A DNA stretch of 64,000 nucleotides from Wolfiporia cocos (GCA_029448655.1 JACCLO010000012.1:2170001-2234000), one strand, 5' to 3'; positions 1-13,188 are shown, counted from the stretch's first letter. Notes: generated from the sequence alone by a model not told the origin. Numbers and translations: made by a program.

Positions 1-531
1 TTGTCGTCAATCAACCATCGCGGGTGACGAAGACCGCGTGTGCACGTTCTACACTAGTACTGTAGAGTTGGTGTTGACTGTAGCGCCCGCGGCTCTGTGC
101 AAAGCGATGTCCCCTGAGAGCTAACGCAGCCTTCGGAAGTACGCTACCAACGCGAAGTCTAGTATGCGTAGTGGGTTCACGTAGGTCTAGCATATCATAT
201 AATTGCCTATACAGATAACAGGTACGAGTCCGAACAGTTGCACACGATTGACGGATCTACATGTTGTATCGCCAAAAATGAACGCGATGTTGTCGGTCTG
301 CCTGCGCCGGAGAGCAGGAGTTGTGTTACGCCAGAAGTTGTGCTGGAAGACCGAGACATACCTGTTTAATGATTAATATGTCTAGCGGCTAATACAACAT
401 GATGCTAGACCATGTTGCATCTTCAGAACAATATGGAGAAGCAGAGGTGGTGAGACATGAATAGTATGCACAGGCACATTACACTGATATTACATATTCT
501 ATAAATCCAGCCATCGAAGGATTGTCTACAA
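1..531. other. Noncoding flank downstream of TIM22
   Basis: No convincing gene was seen. The stretch lies 3' of the minus-strand TIM22 gene and probably includes its 3' UTR. Only short open frames without family resemblance occur here. Confidence 0.5.
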
Positions 532-1270
532 TCAGTCCTCGCTGAACATGACGTCAATGCAAGAGCTTGGCTCGAAAGCAAATGGGTCACATACTCTGGT
601 GTCTCCCTTCTGAGGAAAAGATCTATCGCCGCCGAGAATGCCGCAAACGCTACGCCGCCGCCGAAGGCTGCCTTAGGCCCTGCATTCCGCGCGAGGATGC
701 CTCCAGCAACAAAGCCGGCCGCAACGGGGTTGACCATATCATTTTTGGCGCGATACTGCAAGTAGATTGACAAGCGTCAGTAAGATATGTCATGAAGGGG
801 CAAGTACTATGCTCACCGATTCTATCACGCATTCAATTCCAGCAAACAGCGCACCGACTTTGCCAAAGCCCTTTCCGCTTCGCCACATGCCGCGACCCAT
901 TTCCTTGAAGACCTCAGATGCCTTCTGCTGCCTCGTCAGGCTTCCGCCTGTCTGCTGCCGGAGCAGCGGGTCCTCGTAGGCGAACGAGGAACTCATGAGC
1001 GAGAAAAAAGCCCCGATGGCGAGTCCTACCAAAATACGGTGACTTCCAATGGATGTCTGGCGCCAGCGAGCACATACACAACAAGAGAAACGTACCTCCG
1101 ACTCCCGCAATTGCGGTCTTTACAACGCATGACTCCATGCCCATGGTCATGTAGTCTTGGTACTTTTTGGCCTGCAAGTAGTTCTCCCGCTCTTCCTCAG
1201 AGACCCCCGGAGGAAGTGGCTCTTTCCCCGCGGGATATACAGGGGCCACCATGGGTATTGAGGGCAGCAT
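532..1270 (-). CDS. TIM22: TIM22, mitochondrial carrier translocase subunit
   Basis: This is the channel subunit of the inner-membrane TIM22 complex, which inserts carrier proteins into the mitochondrial inner membrane. Four exons can be read on the minus strand: 1270-1096, 1025-817, 755-595 and 541-532. They splice in frame to about 184 residues, close to the usual length of fungal Tim22. The Tim17/Tim22/Tim23 signature is clear: [16 protein letters not shown] in exon 1, [19 protein letters not shown] in exon 2, and [19 protein letters not shown] with a final helix in exon 3. The last exon is only 10 nt and gives a terminal DED-stop. The family's glycine-rich membrane segments are all present. 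The start is uncertain, because an in-frame ATG at 1327 would add 19 residues, but the chosen ATG follows a likely 5' intron acceptor. The gene is divergent from PPM1, about 200 bp away. Confidence 0.93.
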
Positions 1271-1471
1271 GGCGGCAAGTTTCTGCTGATTGTAACGAGA
1301 ACGGCGTGGTAAGTGCACGACCAGCACAGAGCTTAGAGTAAGAGCGAGCGTCTGTCGGTCTGTGCCGTGCCGGAGTTCGCACGATTATAAGTAGGTGCAG
1401 ATACTATTATAAGCGCGATTGGAGCCAACTTCTGGATTCCAAGTCTCTTCTGCGCACTTTCATCCTCGCAC

Positions 1472-2777
1472 ATGGCAATGCTTCCACCCTCCCGATATCC
1501 CAACAGCGATACTTCCCACAAAGAACCGGATGCAGCTATCCGGCAAACAGACACTGACGCCGCGCTCGCCCGTCTTTCCGCGGTGCAGAAGGGCTATCTC
1601 AGCGACCCGTTCATCCGGCACCTCGTCCCCCGCGCACACCTGCAGCCCGCGCGCCCGCCGCTGATCAACGTCGGCACGTACGTGCGCTCCGAGGGCATCG
1701 ACGCGCTCGTCGGCCGCTTCCTCGCGCTCGCGGAGCAGGAGCGCGTCCCGTGCCAGATCGTGAGCCTCGGCGCGGGGAGCGACACGCGATTCTGGCGGAT
1801 CTCGGTGCGTGGCCGTGCCGCGTGTGCGTGTGCTGGGGCGGAGGCAGCTGAGCAGCGGAATGTGCAGGCAGACTAGCGCGCGGAGGGAGTGGCTGAAGGC
1901 GTACTTTGAGCTCGACTTCCCGGAGGTCACGACGAAGAAGGCGATGGCGATCCGGAAGAGCCGCGAGCTCAGCGTGGTGCTGGGCAAGCCGGAGGACTTG
2001 TCGCTTGGTATGCAGCTTCACACTCTCGTTGTTACCTGCAGTACACTAAATTACACGATAGCGAACGGCGGCGCTGCGCTACACGCGCCCACGTATCACC
2101 TACTACCAGCTGACATCCGTCGCCCGCCCGCGGAGGCTCTCGCGCCCCTCATACCTCTCCTCTCGCCTGCACACCCGACGCTCCTGCTGTTCGAATGCGT
2201 GCTCGTGTACATGACCCCCGCGGCGTCGTCCGCGCTCACTCAGTGGTTCGTTGACTACTTTGCTGCCGCCCACGAGGGGTGTGGCGTCCTTGGCGGGATC
2301 GTGTATGAAATGTTCGGCCTTGACGATCCGTTTGGGAAGGTCATGCGGGCTAATCTGCAGGTGCGCTGCTGCCCTGTATTATTGCCAGGAGCCAGCTGAA
2401 CCCGAATGTAGGCACGAAACGTTTCACTCCCTGGCGCGGATCCGTACCCCACCCAGGAATCTCTCTCAGAAAGGTTTCTGAGCCATGGTTTTGACTTTGC
2501 GAAGGCGCTGACGCTGCGCGACATCCGACGGTCCTATATCGACGAAGCTCAGCAGGAGAGGTACCCTCTATTCTATTATATCTGATGAATGACGCTCACA
2601 TTGTGCAGGATCTCACAGTTGGAACTACTGGACGAGATCGAAGAACTGGAATTAGTCCTGGCCCATTATGCGATAACCTGGGGAATTAAGCTTCCTGCCA
2701 ACGCTGGCGCACTAAAGGTACCGTGGGCTCAGCAATGGGATATATCAGCGTCCCAGGTGTTCCCTCAGGCCTTCTGA
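1472..2777 (+). CDS. PPM1: PPM1, PP2A leucine carboxyl methyltransferase
   Basis: This SAM-dependent enzyme methylates the C-terminal leucine of the protein phosphatase 2A catalytic subunit and so controls phosphatase holoenzyme assembly in the cytosol. Five exons were read: 1472-1804, 1872-2007, 2062-2360, 2412-2560 and 2609-2777. They join in frame to 361 residues, against roughly 330 in yeast and human. Family motifs seen are INVGTYVRSEGIDALV, the SAM-binding IVSLGAGSDTRFWR, YHLLPADIR, LLFECVLVYM and the C-terminal LAHYAITWG. The splice sites are canonical. The 3' end could hide one more short intron, because the last residues do not resemble the family closely. The gene is head-to-head with TIM22, so the two probably share a promoter region. 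Confidence 0.92.
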
Positions 2778-4574
2778 GTATCAGGGACATATGTATGAAG
2801 ATACTCAACACTAGTTGCCCGGGCATTCATGTATTATAGCAGTAATGTCTTGGTTGAAGCTATAATTTGAGAGCACAACCCCTACAACACTGAACATTGA
2901 TACTGAGGGGGGCGGATAGCGCACCTTCGTCTTCATATCTGCCGTCCAATTGATGCAATTTTGCTTGGCAACTAAATATCGCACAGAAACCGCGAACTCC
3001 TGGTACGTGGACTTGAGGAGTCTGCAATGCCACGAGACATTCAAGTAAGAAGGAAACGGTAGACATGCAAAGGTACATGAAGCAACATTTTGTAATGTCG
3101 TAATACTCATGGCATTACGCGGTCCAAGGTAGACAATGAGAGCAGTACTCCTTAATACGGCGGGCGTCGAAACTATTGCCCTTTGAATCTAACACGCACA
3201 AATACGAGTCCGGGGATACGAGATCTCGATCTCGCATAGGAGATTACGATACCCGTACATAAATAGTGTACTTCCACATCAATGTAATGGGTAATACAGG
3301 TTCCTGATATACTAGTGTCTCAGCTGTTGAATATGCGATACCCAGAGGTGGAGCGGATGACCACCCACTCTTTTGTGACGTCATGTCTGAATCGGTAATC
3401 TGGAGAAGAGATCTGAGATCTCCGCGAACGTGCCTCGCGCTGCAGAGGGCGAGTGAGTTTCAAAGTGTGCAGATGTGAGACTGGCTGGGAGATAATTGTG
3501 CAGCACATGCATCGACAACTGGCTCAGTACTCGTGTGTACATATTATTGATGATTTCTTACTGCACTATCAAACTCGTGCCCCGACATGGCAGTTGGAAG
3601 ACATGAACTATGAGTAAACGAGCCCGACCCAGTTTCAAGAGAAGCGACAAGAATGTGTAGACGAGGATATTCTGTTAACGTCCCTGTGGCCTGTCGTGTT
3701 GAGCGTGTCAATGAGCGAGGAGCCTGGCAGCTGCAGATAGACTGTCACAAGTCTGGCCGGTCCGTGCACAGTACGTGGATCCAGGATTGTCCTTCCGAAA
3801 AGTGTTGATACGCAATCTGGTGGTGAACGGCTGCCGGGGGCCCTCCGAAGTAGGGGATGCGACAGCATGGCCGATCTGCTCCGCATATATGCGCGAGCCT
3901 AACGCTGATCAGCGTAGCATATCGTCCATCAAAAAGGAGCCCACCTTGTAGCGACGCATATATGCACGTCTCTGAAAGCTTGTCCGCGTATCCGAAGCGA
4001 TGGCCAAACGACCGCCCGTTGAGTCAATCGCGTCGCTCACGGAACCGCACTCACCGCACAGGCCGTCAACCGCGCATATAGTCACCAGGACGGCCGCGAT
4101 GTCCGGATATCAGGACGAGGGGTGCGTCGGTGCCCGCATGTGAATTCCGGCGCACCCTCGGGTGACCTGGAACGTCTCAGCAGCCTCAGCAGCCAGGAAT
4201 GATTGAAATGCGCAGCCTATGGAACAGGGAGGGTATGTCATGGGAGACGTCGGACCCGCATGCGGGCGGCGGGGTTTCCGGGGTCTGCCGGGGTGCTGAG
4301 GCGATTTTTGGTTCGGTGTCCACACGGCTTACACCCAGTCTTCCACCAGGACAGACACGACGGATTGCTGCATTCCAGCATCCGATTCCGCTGTGCTTTA
4401 GATCCCTACTCGCGACCATTCGTTCGCCTGCAGGCAGGTCATCTTTCACGACCGACCTTCACGCGAAGAAAGACAAAATATCTTCTCCAATCTCCGCGCA
4501 ATCGCTACATTTCGTGCGTATTCTTGACCTGGCGACATATGGCTGTGTCGCGCTCACCCCCCGCCTCGCGCAGA
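2778..4574. other. Intergenic region upstream of eIF4G
   Basis: About 1.8 kb contains no recognisable gene. Open frames on both strands are short and show no family motif. It must hold the PPM1 3' UTR and the eIF4G promoter and 5' UTR. The last 370 bp have an open frame continuous with eIF4G, but the upstream residues look like untranslated sequence. Confidence 0.5.
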
Positions 4575-7500
4575 ATGAGCAAATCCTCCACGGCTACTGC
4601 ACCAAAGATTCCGACCCAGCTACCAGCACAGTCAGCTTGGTCAAGGGGCCCGCCGCAGGGTACCTCGAGTACTTCAGCACCCTCACCACGTTCCCAATCG
4701 CCCGCTCCGAATCAAGGTCCCCCCGCCCCGACTCACTCTCGTCGCCCGAGCACGCTTAGTCAGGGAGTCTCCTTCAGGGATGGTGTTGCAACTGCTCGCT
4801 CGCCAACGAGTACCATAAAACAAGGTGCGTCGCGTGCATCCGCGCGCGTATCTGTCCGTGCGGTTGCTGATCAGCCAGCAGGCCCGTCGGTCACCTTCGG
4901 GTCCATCGACGATGCCGCTGCTCCTATCTCCTCCTCCCCCGCCGCCGCCCCTGCGCCAATAAAGGCAGACAGCGTCAAGTCGTTCGGCACGGTCCCGGCG
5001 ACACCCACATCGGCCTCCGTGAACGGCAAGTCGACCCCAACCGCTGCCTCAGGCTCGTCGCAGCCGCCGACCACCCCATCCACGCCATCAAAATTCGACA
5101 TCAAAAAGCTCTTCCAGACACCGAGCAGCACCGCACCTGCACTCAGCCCCGCTCCGTCGCAGTCCGCCGCAGACGCCGTCTCACCCTCCAACCGCCCAGC
5201 GCCCCTTCCGCACCCATCTCCCCAGGCATCACACTCGCAGCCGCAGCCTCCGCAGCTTGGTCCACACGCATATCCCACTTTCGTTCCGGGTGCACTGCGT
5301 CCACCAATACCGCAGAATGGCGCGCCAACGAGCCCCAATGGCCCGCCCCGGTCGCCGGTATACTCACGGCAGATGCCAAATGGCCAGGTCAATGGCGTGA
5401 ACGGGCGGCCTAGCGGTGCGCCGGGCGGACCCGGCGGAGGGCCAGGTGGGATGCCCGCCGGAATGTCAAGCCCGCGGATGGGTCCTCCACATGCTGGACA
5501 GCCTACGATGCAGGCGCCGCCGGTCCCCGTCAACTGGGGCTACTACGTGAGCCCAGCAGGACTCATCCATCCGTTGCACTTACTAACACACAGCAGTATC
5601 CTTATCCCGGTCTACCCCACGATGCTTATATGCCGTACTCTCCTGGCTGGCCCGTTCCTCCACACGTCGTCCCTCAACCACATCAACAACCCCAAGGCCC
5701 TCCTGGCCCGCCCCACCCAGGAATGCCCCTGTCTCCTCGCAACGCCCCCCCTCCATTGCACCCGCCCGGCACGCCGACCCTCACTCCCGCAGTCCCGCCG
5801 ACGGGGCACGCGCCACACACGACGCCGTCGCCGCACACACACCCGGTGAGCCTGAGCAGCGTGTCGTCGCCGCCACCGACGCCGTCGACGAGCACGTCCG
5901 GCGGCGCGCTGAACCGCAGCGCGTCGGCGTTCGTGCCGCAGCAGCGTAAGCTGGTGAAGATCACGAAGCCGGACGGGAACGAGGTTGTCTTGGACAGCTT
6001 CAGGAAGCACGGCCCGACCGCGAGCGTCGCGACGCAGCCGCCGACCGCGCCGAGCTCGCCGATGGCGCGGCGCACGACGCTGGTGCGCATGGAGGCGCCG
6101 GAGGCGCGCGAGAAGCGCCTTGCGGACGAGGAGAAGGCCAAGCGCGAGGCGGAGGAGAAGGAACGGAAGGAGAAGGAGGCGAAGGCGCGGAAGGAGCGCG
6201 AGGAGGAGGAGCGGAAGCGGGCGGAGGAGGAGCGATTGCGCAAGGAGAAGGAGGAGAAGGAGGCGCGGCTGAAGCGCGAGGAGGAGGAGCGGATACGCAA
6301 GGTGGAGGAAGAGAAGGAGCGGCTACGGAAGGAGGAGGAGCGGGAACAGGAGCGTCTGCGCAAGGAGGAAGAGGAGAAGGAGCGGATACGCAAGGAAGAG
6401 GAGGAGAAGGAGCGCCTGCGTAAGGAAGAGGAGGAGAGAGAACGTCTGCGAAAGGAGGAGGAGGAGAGGGAGCGCGAGCGGGCAGCCAAGGAGGCGGAAG
6501 CGGCGGCTGCGGCGGCGGCGGCGGCGGCGGCAAAGGCTGCTGAAGAAGCCGCCAAGGCCGAGGCCGAGGAGGGTGAGGTTGCTGAGCAGGAGGAATCCAA
6601 GCCCACTCCAGAGCCTTCCGAGGAGCCTTCTGCAGAGGATGCGAAGGACAAGTCGCAAGACAAGCCCCTGCGGATTGACACTGCTGTGTCGAATCCCGAC
6701 ATCGCGAAGCGGAGGCCTGGCCGTCTCGATCTCTCCTCGACCCGTAACCAGAACATCTCTCAGCCCCTCCCATCCGCTCTGGCCACCGCCCGTATCATCG
6801 AGGACATCAACAGCATTAGCTATCCAGATGGCATTAAGAGCCCCAGCGTGGAGCTCAATGCAAACGCTAAGCAGGGCAAGTTCAGGTCAGTGTGTCGTCT
6901 CTGGATTAACGTGATTCGCACTAATTAAGTTTGATTTAATCTCATTTAGGTACGATCGCGACTTCCTCCTGCAGTTCATGGCCGTCTGCAAGGAGAAGCC
7001 AGACTCATTACCTCCCCTGGACGCTATCGGTCTCGAGCCGTCCGACCAGTCATTTACCATGAGCCGTGGTGGATCCGGTCGTCGTTCATCTTCCGCCATG
7101 ATGCCCCCACCCTCTACAACCCGCCCCGGCGTTCACGGCCTCGGCATCACCGTCAACAAGTCTAGCATGGGCGGCTTCCCCATGGGCCAATTTGGCACCG
7201 CGAAGTCGAGCGAGGAGCGGTTTGCGATGTCGAACTCGTCACGACCCTCGTCGATGTCCGGTGGCCCGGCTCTCAACTTTGGGCGCCCCGCGCCAATGGT
7301 CCGCTCCTCCAGCCAGGGTGGCGCAGGTGCGATGAGCAACAAGCGCACGCGCAGCAAGCGTGGCGTCGACCGTGCAGAGGCAAACAAGACAGGTGCAGGC
7401 CCGTCAAGCTCTGCCTTTGGCTCGATGTCGCAGGGGGGTATGGCACCTCTCGAACCTGTCGAGCCGCTCAAGATATCCGAGAGTCGCTGGCAGCCCGCCT

Positions 7501-9443
7501 CCCTTGGTCGCAAGCCTCCGCCGGCTGACACTGAGTCGCCGGAGATTGTCGACAGGAAGGTCAAGGGGCTGCTCAACAAGCTCACCATGGAGCGCTTCGA
7601 CTCGATCTCGGACCAGATCATTGCTTGGGCGAACAAGTCCGAGAAGGAGAAGGACGGGCGCACGCTCATCCAAGTCATTCGTCTCGTGTTCGAGAAGGCC
7701 ACCGATGAGGCTACCTGGTCCGAGATGTATGCGCGTCTGTGCCGCAAGATGATGGAGCAGATCAGTACCAAGGTACAGGATGACGGCATCAAGAATGCCG
7801 AAGGCAAGCCCATCGCCGGTGGACAGCTCTTCCGCAAGTACCTCCTCAATCGGTGTCAGGAGGACTTCGAGCGTGGCTGGGTGGCTAAGGAGGCGACTGC
7901 TGCTGCCGCGGCGACGAAGGCCACCGAGGACCAGGCTGCGAAAGCCGCCGCGGAGAAGGGCTCGAACACTGATGAGAGTGCCCTGTACTCGGACGAATAC
8001 TACGCTGCGCAGAAGGCGAAGCGACAGGGTCTTGGTCTCATCAAGTTCATTGGTGAGCTGTTCAAGCTCCAGATGCTCACGGAGCGCATCATGCACGAGT
8101 GTATCAAGAAGTTGCTCGGCAACGTCGATAACCCCGAGGAGGAGGAAATCGAGAGCTTGTGCAAACTGATGACCACCGTCGGCAAGCTGCTCGACACGCC
8201 GAAGGCTCGTGCACACATGGATGTCTACTTTTCGCGCATGAAGGAGTTGTGCAAGAACCCGAATGTCAACTCTCGTATGCAATTCATGCTGCAGGTATGT
8301 CTATGCCTGCGTAATTAATGCCGATATGCGACTGAGGACATGCATTCAGGACGTCATCGAGTTACGTGACCGTCAGTGGGTTCCACGTAAGGCCGTGGCT
8401 GCCCCGACGACGATCGCCGCTGTGCATGAGGCTGTGAGTGCTATCTTCCGATCACACGTCTACTCGTCATTGCTCATTCATGTCGTGCGCAGGCCGCGAA
8501 GGAGAAGTCTAGTGAGAGCCAGGCTTACCAGCGCAACTTGAACATGTCCCGTGGTGGATCCAGACGTGGTGACAACCGCGGCGATCACGCTCAGGTTGGA
8601 TCTGATGGCTGGGCTGTCGCCGGTAATACCCCACGAGCACCTCCCAAGGCTGGTGACCTGTCCAACTTCGGCAAGATCCAGAAGACGACGTCTATGACCT
8701 TCGGCCCCACGAGCGTCTTCGCCGGTAAGGACAAGAGCAAGAGCCGGGAGTCCACTTTGGGCCGCACCGGCTCGATGAACATGTTCTCTAAGCTCATGGA
8801 CAACCCCGAGCTCGCGAGCGATGTTGCTAACGCGAAGTCAAGTCGACCACCAAGCCGGAAGGCGAGTGTCGACCTGGGCTCTGGTGGTGCTCCCGAACCG
8901 CAGCGGAGGAAGCTAAACCTGCTCCCCCGAACCGTGCCGAAGCCCGACGAGAGCAAGGCAGACTCGACACCTGCAGAGTCTGAGGCCAACTCTGAGGACG
9001 AAGACGAGGAGGCGTCATCTGTGCCGTCTTTGACCGAGGAGGAGGCTAAGACGAGGGTGGTGGAAGACTCCAAGGAGTTCTTCAGCATCCGGGACCTGGG
9101 TGAAGCCGAAGTCTACTTCACGAAGCTCCCGTCTGAGCACAGGTTCCGACTCGTCGACAAGCTTGTCTCATATGCAATCGAGTCGAAGGAGGTAGACGCA
9201 CAGCTGGTGGCCGACTTCTTCTCTCGCGCTGCATCGAAGAATCTCTGTTCGCCACAGTCATTTGAGGATGGTTTCGCGCCGGTTGCTGAGATCCTCGACG
9301 ACATTGCTATCGATGCGCCAAAGGCATTCAATCTCATGGCAACCATGATGAAGGGTGCTCGACTCGACTCGGACGAAGCGCGATGCACACGACTTGCGAG
9401 CAAGTCGATGGACAGTGACAAGCTGCTTGGTCTCCTCTCATAG
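4575..9443 (+). CDS. eIF4G: Translation initiation factor eIF4G
   Basis: This is the cytoplasmic scaffold of the cap-binding complex; it joins eIF4E, eIF4A, PABP and eIF3. Five exons were read: 4575-5546, 5594-6885, 6950-8294, 8350-8433 and 8493-9443. They give about 1547 residues in one frame. The N-terminal 500 residues are rich in Pro, Ser and Gly. A charged K/R/E coiled coil (about residues 510-640) ends in an alanine run. The motif YDRDFLL at about residue 756 matches the eIF4E-binding consensus YxxxxL-phi. A MIF4G HEAT domain follows from about residue 955 (RKVKGLLNKLT, then LLNRCQEDFERGW). An MA3-like domain ends the protein from about residue 1417. The intron 1 branch point TACTAAC lies at 5581-5587. 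Exon 2 could start at 5594 or 5597 (CAGCAG), which changes one residue. The start ATG is the first good one in frame. Confidence 0.93.
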
Positions 9444-9896
9444 ACCCTTCCGCCCCGATCCTTTCCACTTCTGTTTATATGTTTTTGATAGTATTCATCG
9501 GTCATACCTCTCGCGTTCCTCATCTGCATTCTTGTTACTTATTGTTCCGCGCATCTGCGATGGCTTTCCTGCATCAGTGTGTACACATACATACATGGCA
9601 TGATAATCACGAGCATCTCGCCTGATCCAACGCGTCACCGAGTTCCCTGGCATCGTCAGCACTCAATATTTCATTACTAAGTGATGACCGCGTTGTCGGT
9701 GGAACTACTATCTGAAACCAAGAGAAGCGGTCTCCCTGCATAAGTTTGAAACAGTTCGGTGGTGTAACCCACGGGCCCAATGCTCCAGTAGGCCTGTATG
9801 GCATGCCGTCTGCACAAGCTCAGACCCGCGGCTTTATCGGGAATGTCCTGTCTCATATATGATATATATTTATTTAACTTTGGAAATCTCTGTCGT
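9444..9896. other. eIF4G 3' UTR and spacer
   Basis: The stretch between the eIF4G stop and the tRNA is T-rich after the stop codon and carries no gene I can recognise. An AT-rich tract (about 9856-9880) lies just upstream of the tRNA. Confidence 0.5.
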
Positions 9897-9987
9897 GGGC
9901 CAATGGTCTAGAGGTAAGATACTTGCTTTGGGTGACATGGTTGTGTACAATTGCAAGGGATCCTGGGTTCGAATCCCAGTTGGCCCC
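9897..9987 (+). tRNA. tRNA-Pro(TGG) with a 19-nt intron
   Basis: A full cloverleaf can be folded. The acceptor stem pairs GGGCCAA (9897-9903) with TTGGCCC (9980-9986), and the discriminator is C9987. The anticodon stem pairs CTTGC (9922-9926) with GCAAG (9953-9957). The loop reads TT-TGG-G, so the anticodon is TGG at 9929-9931 and decodes CCA proline. An intron (9933-9951) interrupts the loop one base after the anticodon, the canonical place for nuclear tRNA introns. The T arm is CTGGG-TTCGAAT-CCCAG. Confidence 0.93.
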
Positions 9988-9990
9988 TAG

Positions 9991-9995
9991 TTTTT
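9991..9995 (+). terminator. RNA polymerase III terminator of tRNA-Pro
   Basis: A run of five T residues starts four bases after the tRNA 3' end. A second TTTTT run follows about ten bases later as a backup. Confidence 0.75.
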
Positions 9996-10477
9996 GTCTG
10001 TTTTTGTCGCTCCGTTGACATGTTCAAAACCTGTTCAAGTGCAGGGGCCGGACGGTACCGATTCCCTTGTGCGGTATATCCTTGTCGGCACTCACTGGGC
10101 CCTTGAGACTATCAGTCTAAGGAGGCCACATGGCAATTATTGATACTGAGCTCTGGACAAATTCGTAAGCAGCAATAGGACGGAAGGGAACTTTCCTCTG
10201 CTCAACGATATGCAGGTATGCATCGCATCAAACTGTTGGGGAGATCTCGCTGCTCGCAACTTTGGTGCGCCAAAGCTGAAGCGCTGAAGCCCGAATCTTA
10301 ATCAGAATCAATGCGAAGTCGAAACGAAATCCTAGATTTATAAACGAGCACTCTGGAAGTCCGAACATTTCATTCATGGCATCAAATATGAAGTAGTCAG
10401 TGCACTAGTGTTAAATGCTCTGCTCAAATTCCAACTGCATGAGAAAATGCGCAGTCCTTCCTTCTCCTGTCAAAAAT
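9996..10477. other. Spacer between tRNA-Pro and the MFS gene
   Basis: About 480 bp carry no gene I can recognise. The right part is probably the 3' UTR of the minus-strand transporter gene. Confidence 0.45.
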
Positions 10478-13033
10478 TCAATATAGGTACCTAAAGCCTT
10501 TCTTGCGTTCCAGAGCTTCCTCGAAGGTTAGACCTTCCAACCGCGCCGCTTTCTCGATACGTTCGCGTTTGGCATATCTAAGGAGTTCTGGCTCATCACG
10601 CTCTAGCTGCGTGTTCTGTCTTATGAGCATACAGCGCATGACTACGGTGCAAGTAAGGTCACTATGAACATCCAGCATTCGCATTTCCGAGGTGTACGAC
10701 TCACCAAAGGAGAGAAGAATCGCAAGTGCAAAAGCACTGATTCCGATGTACATCGACTGATGGTAATCCGGTCCCCATTGTGATTGCCAAGTGTAGGAGG
10801 AAGCCCTGTGCCCCCGACTAAGAACCTCGTCTCTACAGGAAGCGAATGATAACGCACAGGGCACCTAAATTTCCGAAGCCGTTGACTATGCCGATAGCCG
10901 CGGAACGCTTGGCTGGTGGACGCGGGATAACGTTGGAGACCCATACAGCAACAAGGGCGGTCCCTGGTATGCAAGTCGTTTAAATTTATACGCGAAGTTG
11001 AGGCATTCTACTCACCTGCATAGCCCATAGCCATCAGAAAAATCGCGACATATCGGCCAACAACGGACATCGTTGTCACTCCGATGATGTAACCGACGAT
11101 AGCTCCCCACCATGGCCAACATACATGGAAGAATCGTTCACCTGTTCGATCTTGCAGTACAGATGTTGGTATGAAGATGTTTAACAGCTGAGCACTAACC
11201 TGCATTCCATGCGTTCACGATGCAAACGATGGTGGACAATATCCATGGTGGCCTGGAAAGGCTCAGGATCGCATAAACATACGAGCCAAGGAACTTACGC
11301 GCAGAGAACAAGGGTGATTGTGGTAGAGTATCCCATTGTGTCAACGATACTGTTTCGCCGAAGCTGATTAACTCGTTGCCAAGAAGAATCTTCAAACCTG
11401 AAACGAGGGCTTACGTGGGGAAGAAGTTAATGAATCCTAAGCCCAACGTTTCTGAGAAGCACACAAGAGCCATGATTGACACCTTCGGGTCCTTGAGAGC
11501 GAGCTTCAAGCCAATCAGGGCCCTAGCAATGATAACAACACTGAGCATGACCATACGTCATGAGGTCTAACTGGACGTACGACCCGTTTGTTCCATCTTC
11601 GTCAGCCTCGCCAGCATCCTCCGCAAGACGAATCTGTGCCAGTCTGCGCTGAGCCAATGTTAGCCAACGCGTGTTGTGCGGCTACATGCAACTCTAGATG
11701 AGTGCAAATACGAATACAAGTTGATATCGGACGAACATAGTCGGGCAGCAGGAAACTTAGATCGTTTCAACAATCAGGATTATATGGTAAAAAGTAAGCG
11801 AAGATCAACATACATTGAGGCGATTCCAACGAAAATAGTAGTGCAGCCCTACAGTTGCTGTTGGCGTTATTATCGTCGAAATCAGCGGGTACGCACCTCA
11901 ATATAGAACAACCTGTTTTACATCTATCAACAAATTGCATTTCCTCAATCGACTCAACCAATTCACTGACCATCTCCATGCGGCAATTCCCCGTTTTCCC
12001 TGCATACCTCCGAGTATTCCAGCGGCTATCAACTAGGGGGCTAGTCAATATTCCCGGTTGTGGTATCAGCCGCTCCTTTACTCACGCTCCCGAAGGCATT
12101 TGAGATGAGCAAGCCGCTTAAAAAAATGGCCCCGCGAAAGGCTAACTCCTGCGAGAAAAGGGTTAAGTGAATTGTTCATACCATTGAAGTTGGGATGTAC
12201 CTTTCGCGTGTACCATCGGGAAAGCAGATACATACATCCGGGATAGAAGGCAGCCTACTTGTACCTCAGACTATTGTCCTGGAGTCTATACTACAGTTTA
12301 CCTCTGGAAGTCCAATGAACACACGACAGAGCATGATGCCCGAAAACGTTTTGGTGAGCTGTGGCAATCCGTCACAGACAGACAAAAAATAGCCGTCATG
12401 GATAGCTATACCCCGGTGCACGCACTCGTCAGACCCCATGCGCATACGCATAATGGGATGTAGTATGACGGCCTTCCCAGATTCAGGTATAATCAGTCCC
12501 CCTACAGCATGTGACGTACCTCGAGATGTGGTTCAAGATCTGGATCATGGTGCATTGGTATATCATGGAGACACTTCATCAGTATCAGCTACTCACCATG
12601 TTCGATGGTATTTGAAAAGGTGCGTATGATGCAAATAATATTGCGATGACGGTGTTGTATTGAATACCTGCGAGAAACTGTTGACCATACCCCCGAGGGG
12701 AGCTGTCCAAATGCATACCTGTGAGATTGAGATCTTGCTCGAGACCCTGAAGTCTTGCAGACGTCACGGCAACACGCTGCGGGGAATTTGTTCAGCATCA
12801 TCGAGTATTTAGACTACTACACTCACGTCGATGTAGTTTAGGACGTAAATCACGATGATGGTTGGCAGTAGCCTCATATCAAGAAGGCGCACTAATTCTC
12901 TTTCAGCAGCTTGCCTGGCATTAGGATTAACCAGTATGCCATCGAGTGTCGAGTTAGCTTCTACAGGCGAGTGTTGCTCAACGACAGGAGTTTCCTTCTC
13001 ATTAATCTGAACGCTGCCATCGCTCTTTGACAT
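10478..13033 (-). CDS. MFS permease, Dal5/allantoate-type anion symporter
   Basis: This is a plasma-membrane transporter of the anion:cation symporter branch of the major facilitator superfamily, which includes yeast Dal5 and Tna1. The substrate cannot be named. A dozen or more short exons read on the minus strand join into the family pattern. They begin with RLLDMRLLPTIIVIYVLNYI splicing to RVAVTSARLQGLEQDLNLT. Next come GIMLCRVFIGLPE, AAFYPG, LLSRWYTRK splicing to ELAFRGAIF, and GIAAWRW. Further on are NTRWLTLAQRRLAQIR, LGLGFINFFP, PPWILS, GYIIGVTTMSVVGRY and SNVIPRPPAKRSAAIGIVNG. The last pieces are WGPDYHQSMYIG and a charged cytoplasmic tail ending KKGFRYLY. No inactivating change is evident. 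The intron near 10800-10870 is hard to place in phase, so either a non-obvious acceptor or a small lesion is possible there. The gene runs away from the repeat island. Confidence 0.82.
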
Positions 13034-13188
13034 GGCGGTAGGTGTTCTGGAGGAAGGTGGAAGTGTGTATGCGAGCGACGTAGAACGGCACAAAGGCCAT
13101 CGCCCAGAGATAACTGCCTCCGAGGTTCCGTAAGAGTTCTTGTCGTGTTAGAGTTGCGTCGAGAAGAAGCGGGCTAACTCCACGCATG

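Noticed and set aside
5683..6773. Long minus-strand frames opposite eIF4G (257-357 residues)
   Set aside because: Antisense shadows of the GC-rich proline and K/E-repeat coding sequence; their composition mirrors the sense codons.
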